Assembly: GCA_023548195.1 (NCBI GenBank) | Contig: JAJHZJ010000496.1 | Location: 9,992,070-10,056,069, forward strand | Source: Bettongia penicillata ogilbyi | Taxonomy: Eukaryota > Chordata > Mammalia > Diprotodontia > Potoroidae | Direction of reading: 5' to 3' | DNA length: 64,000 nt | Notes under the pieces: generated by a model | The model's database searches: none | What the model was told of the DNA's origin: nothing | Seen by the model: the letters and a program-made list of their open reading frames with translations, nothing else | Translations under genes and position numbers: made by a program | Shown here: positions 53,990 through 64,000 of the stretch, piece after piece | Layout of the letters: each line of letters opens with the position of its first letter | Position numbering within the stretch: the first letter of the stretch is position 1

Positions 53990-54225
53990 GGAAATTATTA
54001 AGAATATTCATTTGCACAACTGAGTTTATGTAGTAAGTCAACAAGTATCTATTTTCCAGGCATTATGCTAAATACTGGGGATACAAAGATTAAAAAAAAA
54101 AAACAGTTCCTGCTTTTAAGGAGTCCACAGTCCAGTGAGAGAGATAACATGGCAACAGTACTGAAACAAGACACAGAAAAATGAAAGATAATCAACAGAG
54201 GGAAGGCACTAGCTCTAGGGGTAGT
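53990..54225 (-). mobile_element. L2 3' tail, antisense
   Basis: 'tctattttccaggcattatgc', 'aaatactggggatacaaag', 'agttcctgcttttaaggag' and 'agagggaaggcactagctc' are reverse L2 blocks. Confidence 0.6.
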
Positions 54226-54285
54226 TGGATCATAGGATAGCAGGTTGAGAGCTGGGAGGGATTTTTGAGATGTTACAGTGTAGTT

Positions 54286-54419
54286 CAGGGATAGGGAACC
54301 TGTGGTCTCCAGCCCACATGTGACCCTCTAGGTCCTTGAGTCTTTTGACTTGACTTGGCCCTCCAGGTCCTTTGACTGAAAACATTTGTAGCTTCAAAGG
54401 GGCTGGTTCCCCACCCCTG
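54286..54419. mobile_element. Short non-autonomous hAT-type DNA transposon
   Basis: The left end CAGGGATAGGGAACC and the reverse complement of the right end, CAGGGGTGGGGAACC, form terminal inverted repeats of 15 bp with two mismatches. The 8-bp flanks are GTGTAGTT (54,278-54,285) and GTCTAGCC (54,420-54,427), matching at 5 of 8 and fitting the NTCTAGAN target preference of hAT-Charlie elements. The 134-bp body is partly self-complementary ('gaccctctaggtccttgag' against 'ccctccaggtcctttgac' regions). It interrupts an antisense MIR-like sequence. Confidence 0.72.
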
Positions 54420-54734
54420 GTCTAGCCTCTGATTTTAAGAGGCCTGAAAATTAAAGCCCAAAGGATATGTTGCTCCAATTCCTACTTCACATCTAGTCCA
54501 AAACTCTCTAGGGTTTTATTGTTTGTTTTAAGAAAATGAGAGAAAACTTCATTAGACAAATATAAATATAAAGTAGAGAGATATAAATTATTCGGTTTCT
54601 AATATTAGTAAAAATTTCCAATTTCTCTGAACTCTAGCATCCTATTATGCAATAAACTTTAGCTGTGAAAATAAATGTAACACAGATGTGACCCCCACAT
54701 ATATGGTGAGTCTTTGGGGGTGATGTACAATTTT

Positions 54735-54982
54735 TGTTGTTTCAGTAGTGTTGGAATCTTCATGATCCTTTTGGGTTTTTCTTGGCAAAGATACTGGAAT
54801 TGTTTGCTATTTCCTTCTCCAGCTTTTACAGATGTGGAAACTAAGGTAAACAGGGTTAAAAGTGAGTTAGCCAGGGTCACACAGCTAGTTAGTGTTTGAG
54901 GCTAGATTTGAACTCAGGAAGATGAGTCTTTCTGACTCTAGGTCCAGCTCTCTAACCACTTCACCACCTACGTGCCCTGACC
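54735..54982 (-). mobile_element. Marsupial tRNA-like SINE, antisense
   Basis: 'ttcttggcaaagatactgg', 'gggtcacacagctagttag', 'gatttgaactcaggaagatg' and 'tctaaccacttcaccacc' in order. Confidence 0.82.
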
Positions 54983-55689
54983 ATGTTGTACAATAAGTTA
55001 TTCAACTACCACACCAACCTTCAAAACTCTTTAACGCTGCTGGTATATTTCCTTAATAATTCTCATTCTATGTTCTAAGATAATAAAGGGCATGTTCTGA
55101 TATTTCTTCAAAAATTCATAGAAATGTGTTATTTTTCTCATTAACTAGTTAGTTGAAAGCCAAAGAAATCTCTCCCCTAAGATCTTGCTATTTGCTTTGT
55201 CTGTGTGTCTCAAACCCCTAGTCTCATAAGCTTAAACAACTTCCATGTTGCAGTATTTACAATTTATTACAGTAGTACATAATAAAACAAGGCCATAAAT
55301 AATTATGTACAGCATATTGCATTGAGTAAAGTTCATAGCCAGAGTCACTTCTGTGGTCTTGGAAAGCAAAGGAAAAAATATGGAATAGAAATTCAAGTCT
55401 CTAAGGAATTTTTTTAATAATGTCTTCAAAAAATAGGAGGTAAAGGTTGTGCTATCCAAATGTCTCTTCTGACTTCTTTTCCTCCTTGTCGGCTGATTTA
55501 CACAGTTTCTCAGAAAGAAATTGTCTTAGATCTAATGTAGCTCACACAGTCTCTCTCTTATCCTGACAGTTAACACTCTCCAAGATTTTATTCCCTCTCT
55601 CTTAAAGACACAGAAACAATATATGGTCTTGTAGAGAAGAGCTGTTGAAGTCAATGTTACATGAATATTCTTGATAGAATTCATTGACA
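54983..55689. other. No gene recognised
   Basis: AT-rich unique DNA. The 75-residue minus frame at 55,232-55,459 has no known motif. Confidence 0.4.
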
Positions 55690-55915
55690 AAGAACTCAGC
55701 ATGGCATGGTGCTGAAAAATGGACAGTCGGGGTGACTTTGGTTAAGTCCCACCTCTTACACTGACTCGTATCACCTGGTGCCCCTGGATCAGTCACTTAA
55801 CTCTTCTCAGCTTCAGTTTTTTCATCTATAAAAGGAGAATAGAAATACTGAGAGGAGCTGCCTCCCAGAGTTGCTGTGATCTTCAATTAAAATTGAATGT
55901 TTTGCAATTGTTAGT
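55690..55915 (+). repeat. MIR-type SINE, sense
   Basis: 'gcatggcatggtgctgaaaa', 'ggatcagtcacttaactc' and 'tttttcatctataaaaggag' in MIR order. Confidence 0.6.
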
Positions 55916-56022
55916 TCCTACTGCTTTTTTCTAAGAGATTTTTGTTTGATCATAAATTGAGATCGTATCTGAAACAAATTTAGTGTGTTAATTTGCCTTC
56001 AAGTGATAAATAGTTTTCCCAT

Positions 56023-56086
56023 TACACACACACACACACACGCACATACACACACGCACGCACACACGCACATACACACACGCATG
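56023..56086 (+). repeat. (CA)n microsatellite with CG steps
   Basis: CA run with ACGCAC and ACATAC interruptions. Confidence 0.92.
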
Positions 56087-56189
56087 CAGACATGCATCCT
56101 GGCTGGACAATATCACCCAGGATCCATATACCCTAACATATGGTATATAAAAAGCAGACCTCATATTGCCTTAGCATCAGAGATCTAGA

Positions 56190-56350
56190 ACTGAGCCCTA
56201 TAATGTAAACCCTCAATTTACTGATGAGGAGAATGAGGCCCAGAGAAATTAAATGATTTGATCAAAGTCACACAGGTAGTAAGCATCGAAGGGTAGCACT
56301 TGAACCCATTTCTCTGACTAGAGCAAATACTCTTTCCACTGATGTTCACA
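56190..56350 (-). repeat. MIR-type SINE, antisense
   Basis: 'tactgatgaggagaatgagg', 'tgatcaaagtcacacagg' and 'gcacttgaacccatttctctg'. Confidence 0.6.
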
Positions 56351-56964
56351 GAACAGCTTCATCTATCCAAAACAGAACAAAATATGTCCAGTCCATCTGG
56401 CATACAGTCTTTCTCCTTCCTACATTCACCCCTATCTCCTTTTCCCTCTTTCAACACCAGTCTCAAAAAAAGAGAACAAACTTGCTAATATAGAAAGGAG
56501 TAAAATCCATCACCCAGCCTCAAGTGTGTCAAAGTCAATACCACCCCCTACACTACCTCCCAAAAAAATCCCAAAATTTTATGGCTCCCTAAAAGTGGTT
56601 ATCCTTCAGTGAGGCAAATTTGCATCTGTAACTGCTGTGCACAGATATCATTTACCCAGTGAACAGAAGGTTTTGTGAGAGTTATGGCAGACAGCCTGTG
56701 CCTCAGAATTTATCCACAAAGTCCATCAGTTATCTGCCGAGTGGTTCCAGGGGAGCCATCTCTGCACAGCGCATTCGGTCTGTTGGTATTTAGATGATGG
56801 GGATTGGCACATTTGGAATAAGCTTTCTGCCTGTGGTGATTTCAAGTGCAGAGCATGCATAGTAATGTGGAGCCATGTAAACTAACTTGGTTCTTATAGA
56901 CCTTGAAGGCTTCACAAGGAAATAGGTGGGAACTGATCTGTTCCCCTGAGGTGGACAACGACCC
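56351..56964. other. No gene recognised
   Basis: Unique DNA. The 92-residue minus frame at 56,790-57,068 overlaps the L2 tail and has no domain. Confidence 0.4.
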
Positions 56965-57090
56965 TTTGTTTCATTGCCATGTTCCCAGTAGATGCTAAGC
57001 CTTCTGAGGGCAGGAGCCATTTGGGTTTTTGTCTTTGTGCTGCTAGCTTGTAGTATAGTGCCTGGCACCTAGAAAGTATTTAATATTATT
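56965..57090 (+). mobile_element. L2 3' tail, sense, running into an AT-rich tract
   Basis: 'agccttctgagggcaggagc' and 'agtatagtgcctggcacc' form the tail. A TTAATTAATTAAT tract follows to about 57,135. Confidence 0.62.
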
Positions 57091-57309
57091 TAATTATTAA
57101 TTAATTAATAATTAAAATTTATTGACTGACTAATAAATACTTACTAGACAATTGAATTCTGCATTGTCATCCTTAGGGTCTGTGGTGTCCACAGTGGCAA
57201 AGAAACAACCAAAAAGAATGAGAGAATGCAAGGGAGGCCGGAGACACAACTCCAGGCTGGCATAGTGGCAACAATAAGTAACACTACTACAGGTCTATTT
57301 AACAGTTAG

Positions 57310-57690
57310 AAGATTTAGAGATAGCAAGGACCTTAGAGGTCAGCAAGTCAAGTCCCCTCATTTTACAGATGAGGAAAGTGAGTCCCAGAAAACAGAACTT
57401 GCTCAAGGTTACATAGGATGTACAAAGGTTGTCTGAGGTGAAATTCGAACTCAGATCTTCCCAACTCCAAGTCTAGAACTTTATTTACCCTATCATGCTT
57501 TCTTTCTCAAAGATTTCCTCAGACATCAAAACTATTAAGTATAATTATCATCCCTATTTTATAAGTGGAGAAACAGGCTCAGAGAGATGGAGTGATTTAT
57601 CCAGGGTCATCTAGCTGGTAAATCATAGAGCCAGGGTTCAAAAGCTGGCACTTATCACTCTACCAAGCTACTTTCCAGTTTGGGGTGATT
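57310..57690 (-). repeat. Two adjacent antisense MIR-type SINEs
   Basis: First 'ccttagaggtcagcaagtc', 'ttacagatgaggaaagtgag' and 'attcgaactcagatcttcc' (57,310-57,500). Then 'taagtggagaaacaggctc', 'tccagggtcatctagctgg' and 'tatcactctaccaagctac' (57,510-57,690). Confidence 0.68.
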
Positions 57691-58589
57691 ACTGTTGTTG
57701 TTTATAAGATAACAACATGACAGTGAGAGAGGAGACAAAAATTACCAGCAGATAGGAGATTTCAAAAAAGATAACAATTCCACAATAAATTCTAAGTGGA
57801 TATATTGCCTTGATATTAATCATACTATTAAAATAAAATTACAAGAAAAGCAGATCATATTACTTTCAAAGCTATGCATAGATGTATTCTTATCCAATCA
57901 AGACATAGAAGTAAGGGTTAAATTGGTAACTGATCACATGAAAATGGAAAGCTTCTGTGCAAATAAAATAAGAAAAACCTTTGTATCAAATTTGTCTAAT
58001 AATGGTAGCCAAGATGTATAAACAATTTTAGATAGATAGACAGATGTAGATATATACACATACAGGTATACAGACATATAGATTTACAAACATACATACA
58101 CATTTGTGTTGTGATGCTATACATATATGTTTATATATATATATGCATCTATATATGCATATAGATATGTATAAAACCAAAAGCCATTCACAAATGAGAT
58201 GTCAAAGGATATGAACAGTTTTTAAAGAAAGAAAGGAAAAAATATGGCTCGTAAACCCCAAGTTAACTGGACATCCTTTGGCAATTCAAATTTACCTTTT
58301 TTTTAGAGAGGAAAAGGAAGAGGGGACAGAAGGAAGCAGATGAGCCCAGTTACTCAGCTATCTGGGTCTCCATTCAGGCAACTCAGTCTCTTCATAGGTC
58401 TGTGTTCATCCGTCATTTTCAAAGAAGACCCTGGTAGAGATAAGGGAGAGATATGGGAGAAATTGGGGTAATACAAAAAACAGGAGATATCAATAGAAAC
58501 TTATTTTAAAAAACAGTTTGAGAAAGTTATGCCTCTGACACATAGTGGGTGCATAATCATGGACAAGTGCCTTAATGTACCTATTCTTC
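57691..58589. other. No gene recognised; TA/CATA-rich patch
   Basis: An imperfect TA/CATA tract lies at 58,030-58,160. A short relative of the SINE-like repeat at 21,470 lies near 58,400-58,435. Confidence 0.45.
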
Positions 58590-59300
58590 AGGAAATTTCT
58601 TTTTTTAATAGTTTTTATTATTATATCACCTAGATTCCCCCTAGATCCTTCCTCCTTTCCCCTCCCAAAGAATCATCTCTTATAGCAACAAACTTTTCAA
58701 AAGAAGAAAAGAAAAAAATAGCAAAACCAATCAATAAGTTGGAAAAAATCTGATGCTTTATGCTATGTTCATATCTGTGGATAACCACTCCCCACTTCTG
58801 CTAAGGAGTGAGAAGGGTGGAACAAAGTGAGAGGAGATCTTTGGGACCAACATTTGTTTTAATAATTTCAGAATATTCAGTTTCAGTTCTTTTGGAGTTA
58901 TTGTTTTTCCACTGACACTTTTGTCTTCATTATCTATATTATTTTCCTGACCCTACTTACTTCACTCTGCATCAGTTCATATAAGTCTTTCCATGTTTTT
59001 TTCCATATTTTTCATACCTGTGATTTCAAACAGGTCAGTAATATTCCATATCATTCCTCAATCAATGGGTATCTTTTATTTTCTGTTTTTTTTTTAATTA
59101 CAACAAATAGTACAGCTGTAAATATTTTGGGTTTATGTGAGATATTTGGGGGTTTGCTGTTTTGGTTTTGTTTGTTTTCGTCATTGACCTCTCTAGGGTA
59201 TATGCCTAGCGGTGAAATCTTTAAGTCAAAAGATATAGACATTTTAGCCACTTTATTTACATGATTCCAAACTGCTTTTCAAAATGGTTGTCCTAAACTA
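58590..59300 (-). mobile_element. LINE-1 3' end, antisense, older subfamily
   Basis: The left edge 'tttttttaatagtttttatt' is a poly(A)-like start. It contains CATCAGTTCATATAAGTCTT (shared exactly with 1,123-1,142), 'tccaaactgcttttcaaaatgg' and 'tctagggtatatgcctagc', all known L1 3'-end features in reverse. It has more changes than the copy at 680-1,266, so it is probably older. Confidence 0.75.
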
Positions 59301-59479
59301 AGTGTTAGTGCCAACTATTCCCATTTTTATCCCCTTTGCCCATTTTCCAAACAAATTTTTAAATTACAGCTAAGTTGTTGATCTTTATCAGTGGAAGGAT
59401 ATCTTTCCATAATGTGAATTCCTTTAAAATTACCTATGAAATTAAAAGTTCAGTCTATATCTCCTCTCCAAGTAATCCT

Positions 59480-60040
59480 TGAATTTTCCCTCTCTCTCAA
59501 CTCTCCCATAGCCAGTTACTTGCCAATTCTTGCCAATTTAACCACCAAAATATCTCTCCCATCTGTGACCTTGTCTCTCCAAATCCAGCCATCATTCCCT
59601 TCATACCTAAATTATTTCAACAACCTCTCACCAGCTTTCAGTATCTTTCCTCCCCAATTCAGCCCTGTTGCAGTTTCCAAGATCATCTTCCTGAGCTCAT
59701 CTGACCATATCAGTCCCCTACCCAACAAGTTTCAGCTGCTTCCTCTTGCCTCTAGGATAAAATAGAAATTCCTCAACTTGGTCTTTAAAGCCTTTTAACA
59801 ACCTGACTCCAACTTGCTTTAACAAAAGCATGTCACCCTCCTCCCCTGTATACACTCATTGATCCAGATACTTTGGCCTACTTTCTATTCCTAGAACCCA
59901 GCAACGCATTTCTCACCTCTAAGAAAATATGCCTTTGTCCAGGACTGTCCACTATCCCTAGAAAACAGTCCCTTCTCCCAATACCTCCTAGAAGCTTTAT
60001 CTTCCTTCAAGGTTCAATGAAATCACAGATCCTATTGATT
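59480..60040 (+). mobile_element. L2 LINE 3' portion, sense
   Basis: 'atttcaacaacctctcacc', 'agatcatcttcctgagctc', 'tcagctgcttcctcttgcc', 'ctaggataaaatagaaattcc', 'tttaaagccttttaacaacc' and 'cctagaagctttatcttcc' follow L2 order. This is the longest sense L2 here. The 109-residue frame is part of it and has no start or domain. Confidence 0.75.
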
Positions 60041-60109
60041 TTTTAATAGGCAAGTAAGTACCTATTGCATTTTAGAAAGGGTTTCCTCAAATGGTTCTAT
60101 TTTAAGGGA

Positions 60110-60260
60110 GAGAACTTAGAGGATTGATGACTTTCATAGAATTTTAGGCAGGAGAGACTCTTCATTTTCCAGATGAAGAAACAGAAGCCTCAAGAGATAA
60201 AATGACAAAGGTCAGACAGGTTATATAAGGGGGCAGAAACAGTATCCAGACCTAGTGTTA
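60110..60260 (-). repeat. MIR-type SINE, antisense
   Basis: 'cattttccagatgaagaaac', 'caaaggtcagacaggttatat'. Confidence 0.5.
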
Positions 60261-60964
60261 ATACTCCCCCATTCTTCCTGTGTAAGTTACTCTTTGTTAA
60301 ATCATGCTTCAATTATCTAAAATATTAATTTTTTGCAGACCCCCTAGACCCTCGTGAGTCTGGGTCAATGAAGTGTAGCTGTAAAACTAAAGTGTTTGGG
60401 GCAGGGTATAGGCTATGAATGGGAACAGCTGGACAGACAACATGGTAGGATGAGCCCTGGAAGCCCCACAGCCTGTACACATTCACAGGTGGCAAAGACC
60501 TGAGCTTTAGATCCTAGTAAAACATGACCAGCCAATATACTAGAGCAACAAAAATGACTTGGGAGCAGAAATAAGTCATGTTTCCTTTGTGAAACTTCCC
60601 TATCTGTCTGCTTTACAAGGCTGACAAAATCTGGGCCCCTCCCACGTAGAAGTCTGTGAATGCTCTAGACAACTTCAGGCACACAGTGAATAACTCAGGA
60701 CAGAATCCATTTCTAAGATAGTACAAAAGCTTCGGGTAATGTTCATCTGGCAGACCACTGGTCTATTTAATTGGTTTTCCATTCATAGGGTAGCTATCAG
60801 AAGACTGGGGCCCTGCAGTGATTGGAGGTGCACAGGAGAACGTGCATCTGCAGTTATTTGCAGCTGCAGACAAAAATGTCCCCAGCTGACTCACCTGCAA
60901 TGAGAATTGTGACAGCATCACAGAAAGGTACCTCAGCTGTAGCCCACTCATGCTGTTGTTGTCA
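60261..60964. other. No gene recognised
   Basis: Unique DNA; the 106-residue minus frame at 60,763-61,083 runs into the SINE and shows no domain. Confidence 0.4.
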
Positions 60965-61150
60965 TACGAGATTTTACCTTTTCTTGGCAAACATTCTGGA
61001 GTGATTTGCCATTCCCTTCTCCAATGTGGCCCCATTTTATAGGAATGGAGGCAAATGGGGTTAAGTGACCTGCCCAGAGTCACACAGCTAGTAAGTGTTT
61101 GAGGCTGGATTTGAACTCAGACCTGTCTGAGTACAGGCTGGGCCTTATTC
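60965..61150 (-). mobile_element. Marsupial tRNA-like SINE, antisense
   Basis: 'tcttggcaaacattctggag', 'gtgacctgcccagagtcac' and 'gatttgaactcagacctgtc' in order. Confidence 0.78.
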
Positions 61151-61199
61151 ATCTCACCTCTTTGATGCACCTAATCAAGCCATACCAGACAGAAATACC

Positions 61200-61294
61200 A
61201 ACTATAATTCAATCAATCAGTGAATCTTCAAAGATTTATTAAGTGCCTATGGTATGATAAACAGTGGGCACAGAAGCACAAAGAACTCTACTGA
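61200..61294 (-). mobile_element. L2 3' tail fragment, antisense
   Basis: 'caaagatttattaagtgcc' resembles the reverse L2 tail. It is cut by the SINE to its right. Confidence 0.4.
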
Positions 61295-61545
61295 TATTGT
61301 TTCAGTCACATCTGCCTCTTTGTGCCTCCATTCGAGTTTTCTTGGCAAAGATACTGAAGGGTTTTGGCATTTACTTCTTCAGATCATTTTACAGATGAGG
61401 AAACTGAGGCAAACAGGGTTAAGTGACTTGCCCAGGATCATACAGTTAGGCCGTGTCTGAGGCTAGTTTGAACTCAGGAAGAGGAGTGTTTCTAATTCCA
61501 GGCCCGTTACTCTATCTATTGTTCCACACAGCTGCTGGGAGATGT
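61295..61545 (-). mobile_element. Marsupial tRNA-like SINE, antisense
   Basis: 'tcagtcacatctgcctcttt', 'tcttggcaaagatactgaag', 'agtgacttgcccaggatca' and 'ctctatctattgttccacac' in order. Confidence 0.8.
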
Positions 61546-61799
61546 AAGTATGACATACTAATGAACTGTGCCAGGTCTGTGGATTGCTACAACCATGGTA
61601 AGCAATTGAGAATTATTAAATAAATAAATAATATTATATTTAGAAGTAAATATTTAGACTAAAATAGCCCTACTTTTAACCCAAAGATTTCACCACTAGT
61701 CATACATACACAGCAAGAAGGTCATTGGAAAGAAATAAAAAACTTCACATGCACCAAAATATTTAAATTGGCACTACTTGTGGTAGTAAAGAACTGGAA

Positions 61800-62345
61800 A
61801 CAACCAGTCGTTTAGCAAGCATTTGTTAAGTACCTACTATGTGCCATGCATGGTAGTAAGCCCTGAGAAAAGGAAGGAAGGAAGGAAGGAAGGAAGGAAG
61901 GAAGGAAGGAAGGAAGGAAGGAAGGAAGGAAGGAAGGAAGGAAGGAAGGAAGGAAAGATGGGAGGGAGGGAGGGAGGAAGGGAGGAAGGAAGGAAGGGAG
62001 GGAGGGAGGGAGGGAGGGAGGGAAGGAGGAAGGAAGGAAGGAAGGAAGGAAAGGAAGGAAGGAAGGAAGGAAGGAAGGAAGGAAGGAAGGAAGGAAGGAA
62101 GGAAGGAAGGAAGGTGAATAAATTGATGAATGAATGAATGAATGAATAACAGTCTCTGCTTCCAAAGAACTTACATTTAATGGCAGAGAAAACATACAAA
62201 CAACTATGTACAAACTATGTCCAACATAAATTAGGGAGACTCTCCAGGAAGATACTAAGATTAAGGAGGCCTGTAAAAGGGTTTGTACAAAAGGTGGAAT
62301 TTTAGCTGAGGATTGAAGGAAGAAATAGGGAAACAAATGAGATAC
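61800..62345 (-). mobile_element. L2 3' portion, antisense, with a large AAGG expansion
   Basis: The tail 'taccatgtgccatgcatgg'-type block (61,838 region: CTACTATGTGCCATGCATGG) stands left of the array. 'acagtctctgcttccaaag' and 'gctgaggattgaaggaag' stand right of it, in reverse L2 order, so the array at 61,868-62,113 grew inside the L2. Confidence 0.6.
61868..62113 (+). repeat. (AAGG)n array with GGGA-rich centre
   Basis: AAGG units on both sides of a GGGAGGGA-rich middle (about 61,957-62,030), then TGAA units. Lys/Glu/Gly and Ser/Leu/Pro frames over it are artefacts. Confidence 0.95.
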
Positions 62346-62374
62346 CTATTTACTGGGGAATGGTGAAACAAATG

Positions 62375-62655
62375 GTGGATTTTAAGAAATACACCAAACA
62401 TTTCCATAACATAGAAAAGAAGGGGAAAAGATGATTGCACATGAAGCTGCAGATCTCTTACATACAACTGGCTATTCCTTTTAAATAACAGTTATGTAAC
62501 TTTCTTTTTTTGTTCCCCCTTCCTCCTCCAGCCCTAGAGATGGCTACCATTGGACATAAATATGTCCATATGTGTAAAACCATTCTATATATACTTCTAT
62601 TTATCAGCTCTCTCTCTGGAGGCAGATAGCATCTTCCTTCATAGTTTCAAGGGCT
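62375..62655 (-). mobile_element. Probable antisense LINE-1 3' UTR fragment (partner of 140-470)
   Basis: Shares TTCCATAACA, GATGATTGCACATGAAGC, 'ttccttttaaata', 'ccctagagatggctacc' and CTTCTATTTATCAG with 140-470, in the same order and orientation. Confidence 0.5.
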
Positions 62656-63144
62656 GCATGTACATGTCATATGATCAGCAATGAAAGATTCCCTTAAAGA
62701 CCTCTAGTTGTTAGCAGAGTTTCTGGGTTCTAGTAAGGGCTTCCCAGAAGCCTGAGAGGTCTCATTTAGGCTAGAATATTCACCCAAACTCCCATCCGTC
62801 CATATCCTTTTACTACCTCATCGAATGTTAGAGCAAGAGGGGACCTCAGAGACCATCTTAGTACAGCTTCTGTCCTCCCTAACTTCTTTTTTTCATGCAT
62901 CATAAAGGGCTGACACTGAGATAAAATGTTATTTTATTATTTATAAGTGGAGTGCCTCTAGAAGCCATTGTAAGTCATTCCCTTCTTGGCCTTGGAGAGT
63001 GGCATCTCTGCCATAGAGCTGCATCTGTTTTTTTTCTCTCAGTGAACTTCAAGCTCAACTTCGTTAGTCACTTTCTTGAGAGTCTAGAGTTCGCTTAATA
63101 TGCAGAATTATGACGTGGGATTCAGCCTTCCCAGTTCACTTTCA
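62656..63144. other. No gene recognised
   Basis: Unique AT-rich DNA; no exon or RNA gene supported. Confidence 0.4.
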
Positions 63145-63335
63145 ATTCCTAGGATTATGAAATGATCAACTTAGACCAGGGAGGAAAGTTGGAGTCTATA
63201 TAGCCCCCACCTTTCATTTTATGGATGAGAAAATTAAGGCCTATGGAGGTTGACTGACTTGTCTATGGTAGTAAATTACAAAGTCTGGATTCAAATCCAG
63301 GTTCGCCTACTCTGGGGCCAATGCTCGTTCTCCCA
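63145..63335 (-). repeat. MIR-type SINE, antisense
   Basis: 'ttttatggatgagaaaattaagg', 'gactgacttgtctatggtag' and 'gattcaaatccaggttcgcc' in reverse order. Confidence 0.62.
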
Positions 63336-63649
63336 ATAACCAGAAAGTTCTATCACCCAACCCTCTGACCATTGTAGAGTCTACCTTAGACAAGTCTTCT
63401 AGGAGCTGTTTTCCCTGCTAGTTTTTCTTTTTCCTGACTACTTTATTAGCAATACTATTTTTTTCTCAAATGTTAAGAATCTCTAGAGAAAACTCATTGG
63501 ACATCCGAATCTTGGCCAGTCATCTCACTTTGATTGTTGCAGTAAAACAGATTTAGGTGAATGATGTGAAGTAAGACTACCTTTAACCATTATAATAGCT
63601 TCTGTGTTCATCCTATAGTTACCAGAAAATCAGGAACTGGAAGTGAATT
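63336..63649. other. No gene recognised
   Basis: Unique AT-rich DNA. Confidence 0.4.
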
Positions 63650-64000
63650 GGCAGAATCATCCATTAGACAAATGTGATAGATGAAAAATAGAGTGAGACA
63701 GAGACAGGAGAGAGGAAAAGAGAGAAGATGAGAGGCAGAAAGGGAGAGACAGAAAGGAAGAGAAGGAAAATGAGATTTGGAGAAAGAGACAGTGAGAGAG
63801 AGGCATGAGGAGGGAATGGAGTTGGGGGATGGTAAAAGAGGGAATTAAAAATGAACCAAGAGAGGGAAAGGAGAAAAAAGAGAGGAAAGGGGGAAAGCAA
63901 AGAAAAATGGGAGAGGTAGAAGGAGGGAGAGGCATAGCAAGAAGGGAATATGATTAAAGAAATTGAGAAAGAAGGGAAAAGAGGAAAGAAAGGGTGAGAG
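63650..64000 (+). repeat. Purine-rich (GA)n-like low-complexity tract
   Basis: Imperfect GAGA/GGAA-rich DNA to the window end. The Ser/Leu/Phe-rich minus frames are artefacts. Confidence 0.85.

Noticed and set aside
61812..62336. 174-residue minus frame and its plus-strand partner
   Set aside because: Translation of the AAGG/GGGA array and flanking L2; no real protein.
10255..62345. 'Strand-biased unknown repeat' with ACTATGTGCCAGGCACTG start
   Set aside because: On checking, its blocks are the reverse complement of the L2 3' region, so these are antisense L2 copies; sense L2 copies are also present and no bias remains.

Overview
The window reads as vertebrate nuclear DNA, most likely from a marsupial (opossum-like). 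The reasons are the very high density of MIR/MAR1-type CORE-SINEs, the marsupial SINE with a TGGCAAAGATACTGGAGTGG segment, many L2 and CR1/L3 remnants, the marsupial type of L1 3' end, a HAL1 ('half-L1') element, long microsatellites, and AT-rich, CpG-poor DNA broken by one CpG island. Species and locus cannot be fixed from the sequence alone. No complete protein-coding gene is supported. Nearly all long open frames lie in repeats or low-complexity tracts.

Layout: 0-9 kb is dominated by L1-derived DNA. It holds an antisense L1 3' end with a target-site duplication at 0.7-1.3 kb and a decayed antisense L1 ORF2 from about 4.65 to 9.06 kb. The ORF2 remnant is split by a full-length, sense-strand HAL1-type element at 5,400-7,971 that has a 16-bp target-site duplication, a broken ORF1 and no ORF2. 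10-16 kb is L2, CR1, MIR and SINE DNA with a second, 5'-truncated copy of the HAL1 3' end at 16.1-16.7 kb. 17.3-19.1 kb is the only stretch that looks like a gene start. It has a GC box, an RFX-type X-box and a TATA box in 49 bp, a candidate first exon with a good splice donor, a CCAAT cluster, and a CpG island holding three tandem 19-bp units. 20-64 kb is a mosaic of SINEs (several nested), L2 in both orientations, CR1/L3 3' ends, one short hAT element with terminal inverted repeats, two large AAGG arrays, and unique DNA that may be intron or intergenic.

The simplest reading is the 5' end of a gene or long non-coding RNA at 17.4-19 kb, read rightward from the TATA promoter, with the rest being intron or flank. 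No downstream exon could be supported. The most informative items are the nested HAL1 in L1, the X-box/TATA promoter with its exon, and the 19-bp tandem array in the CpG island.
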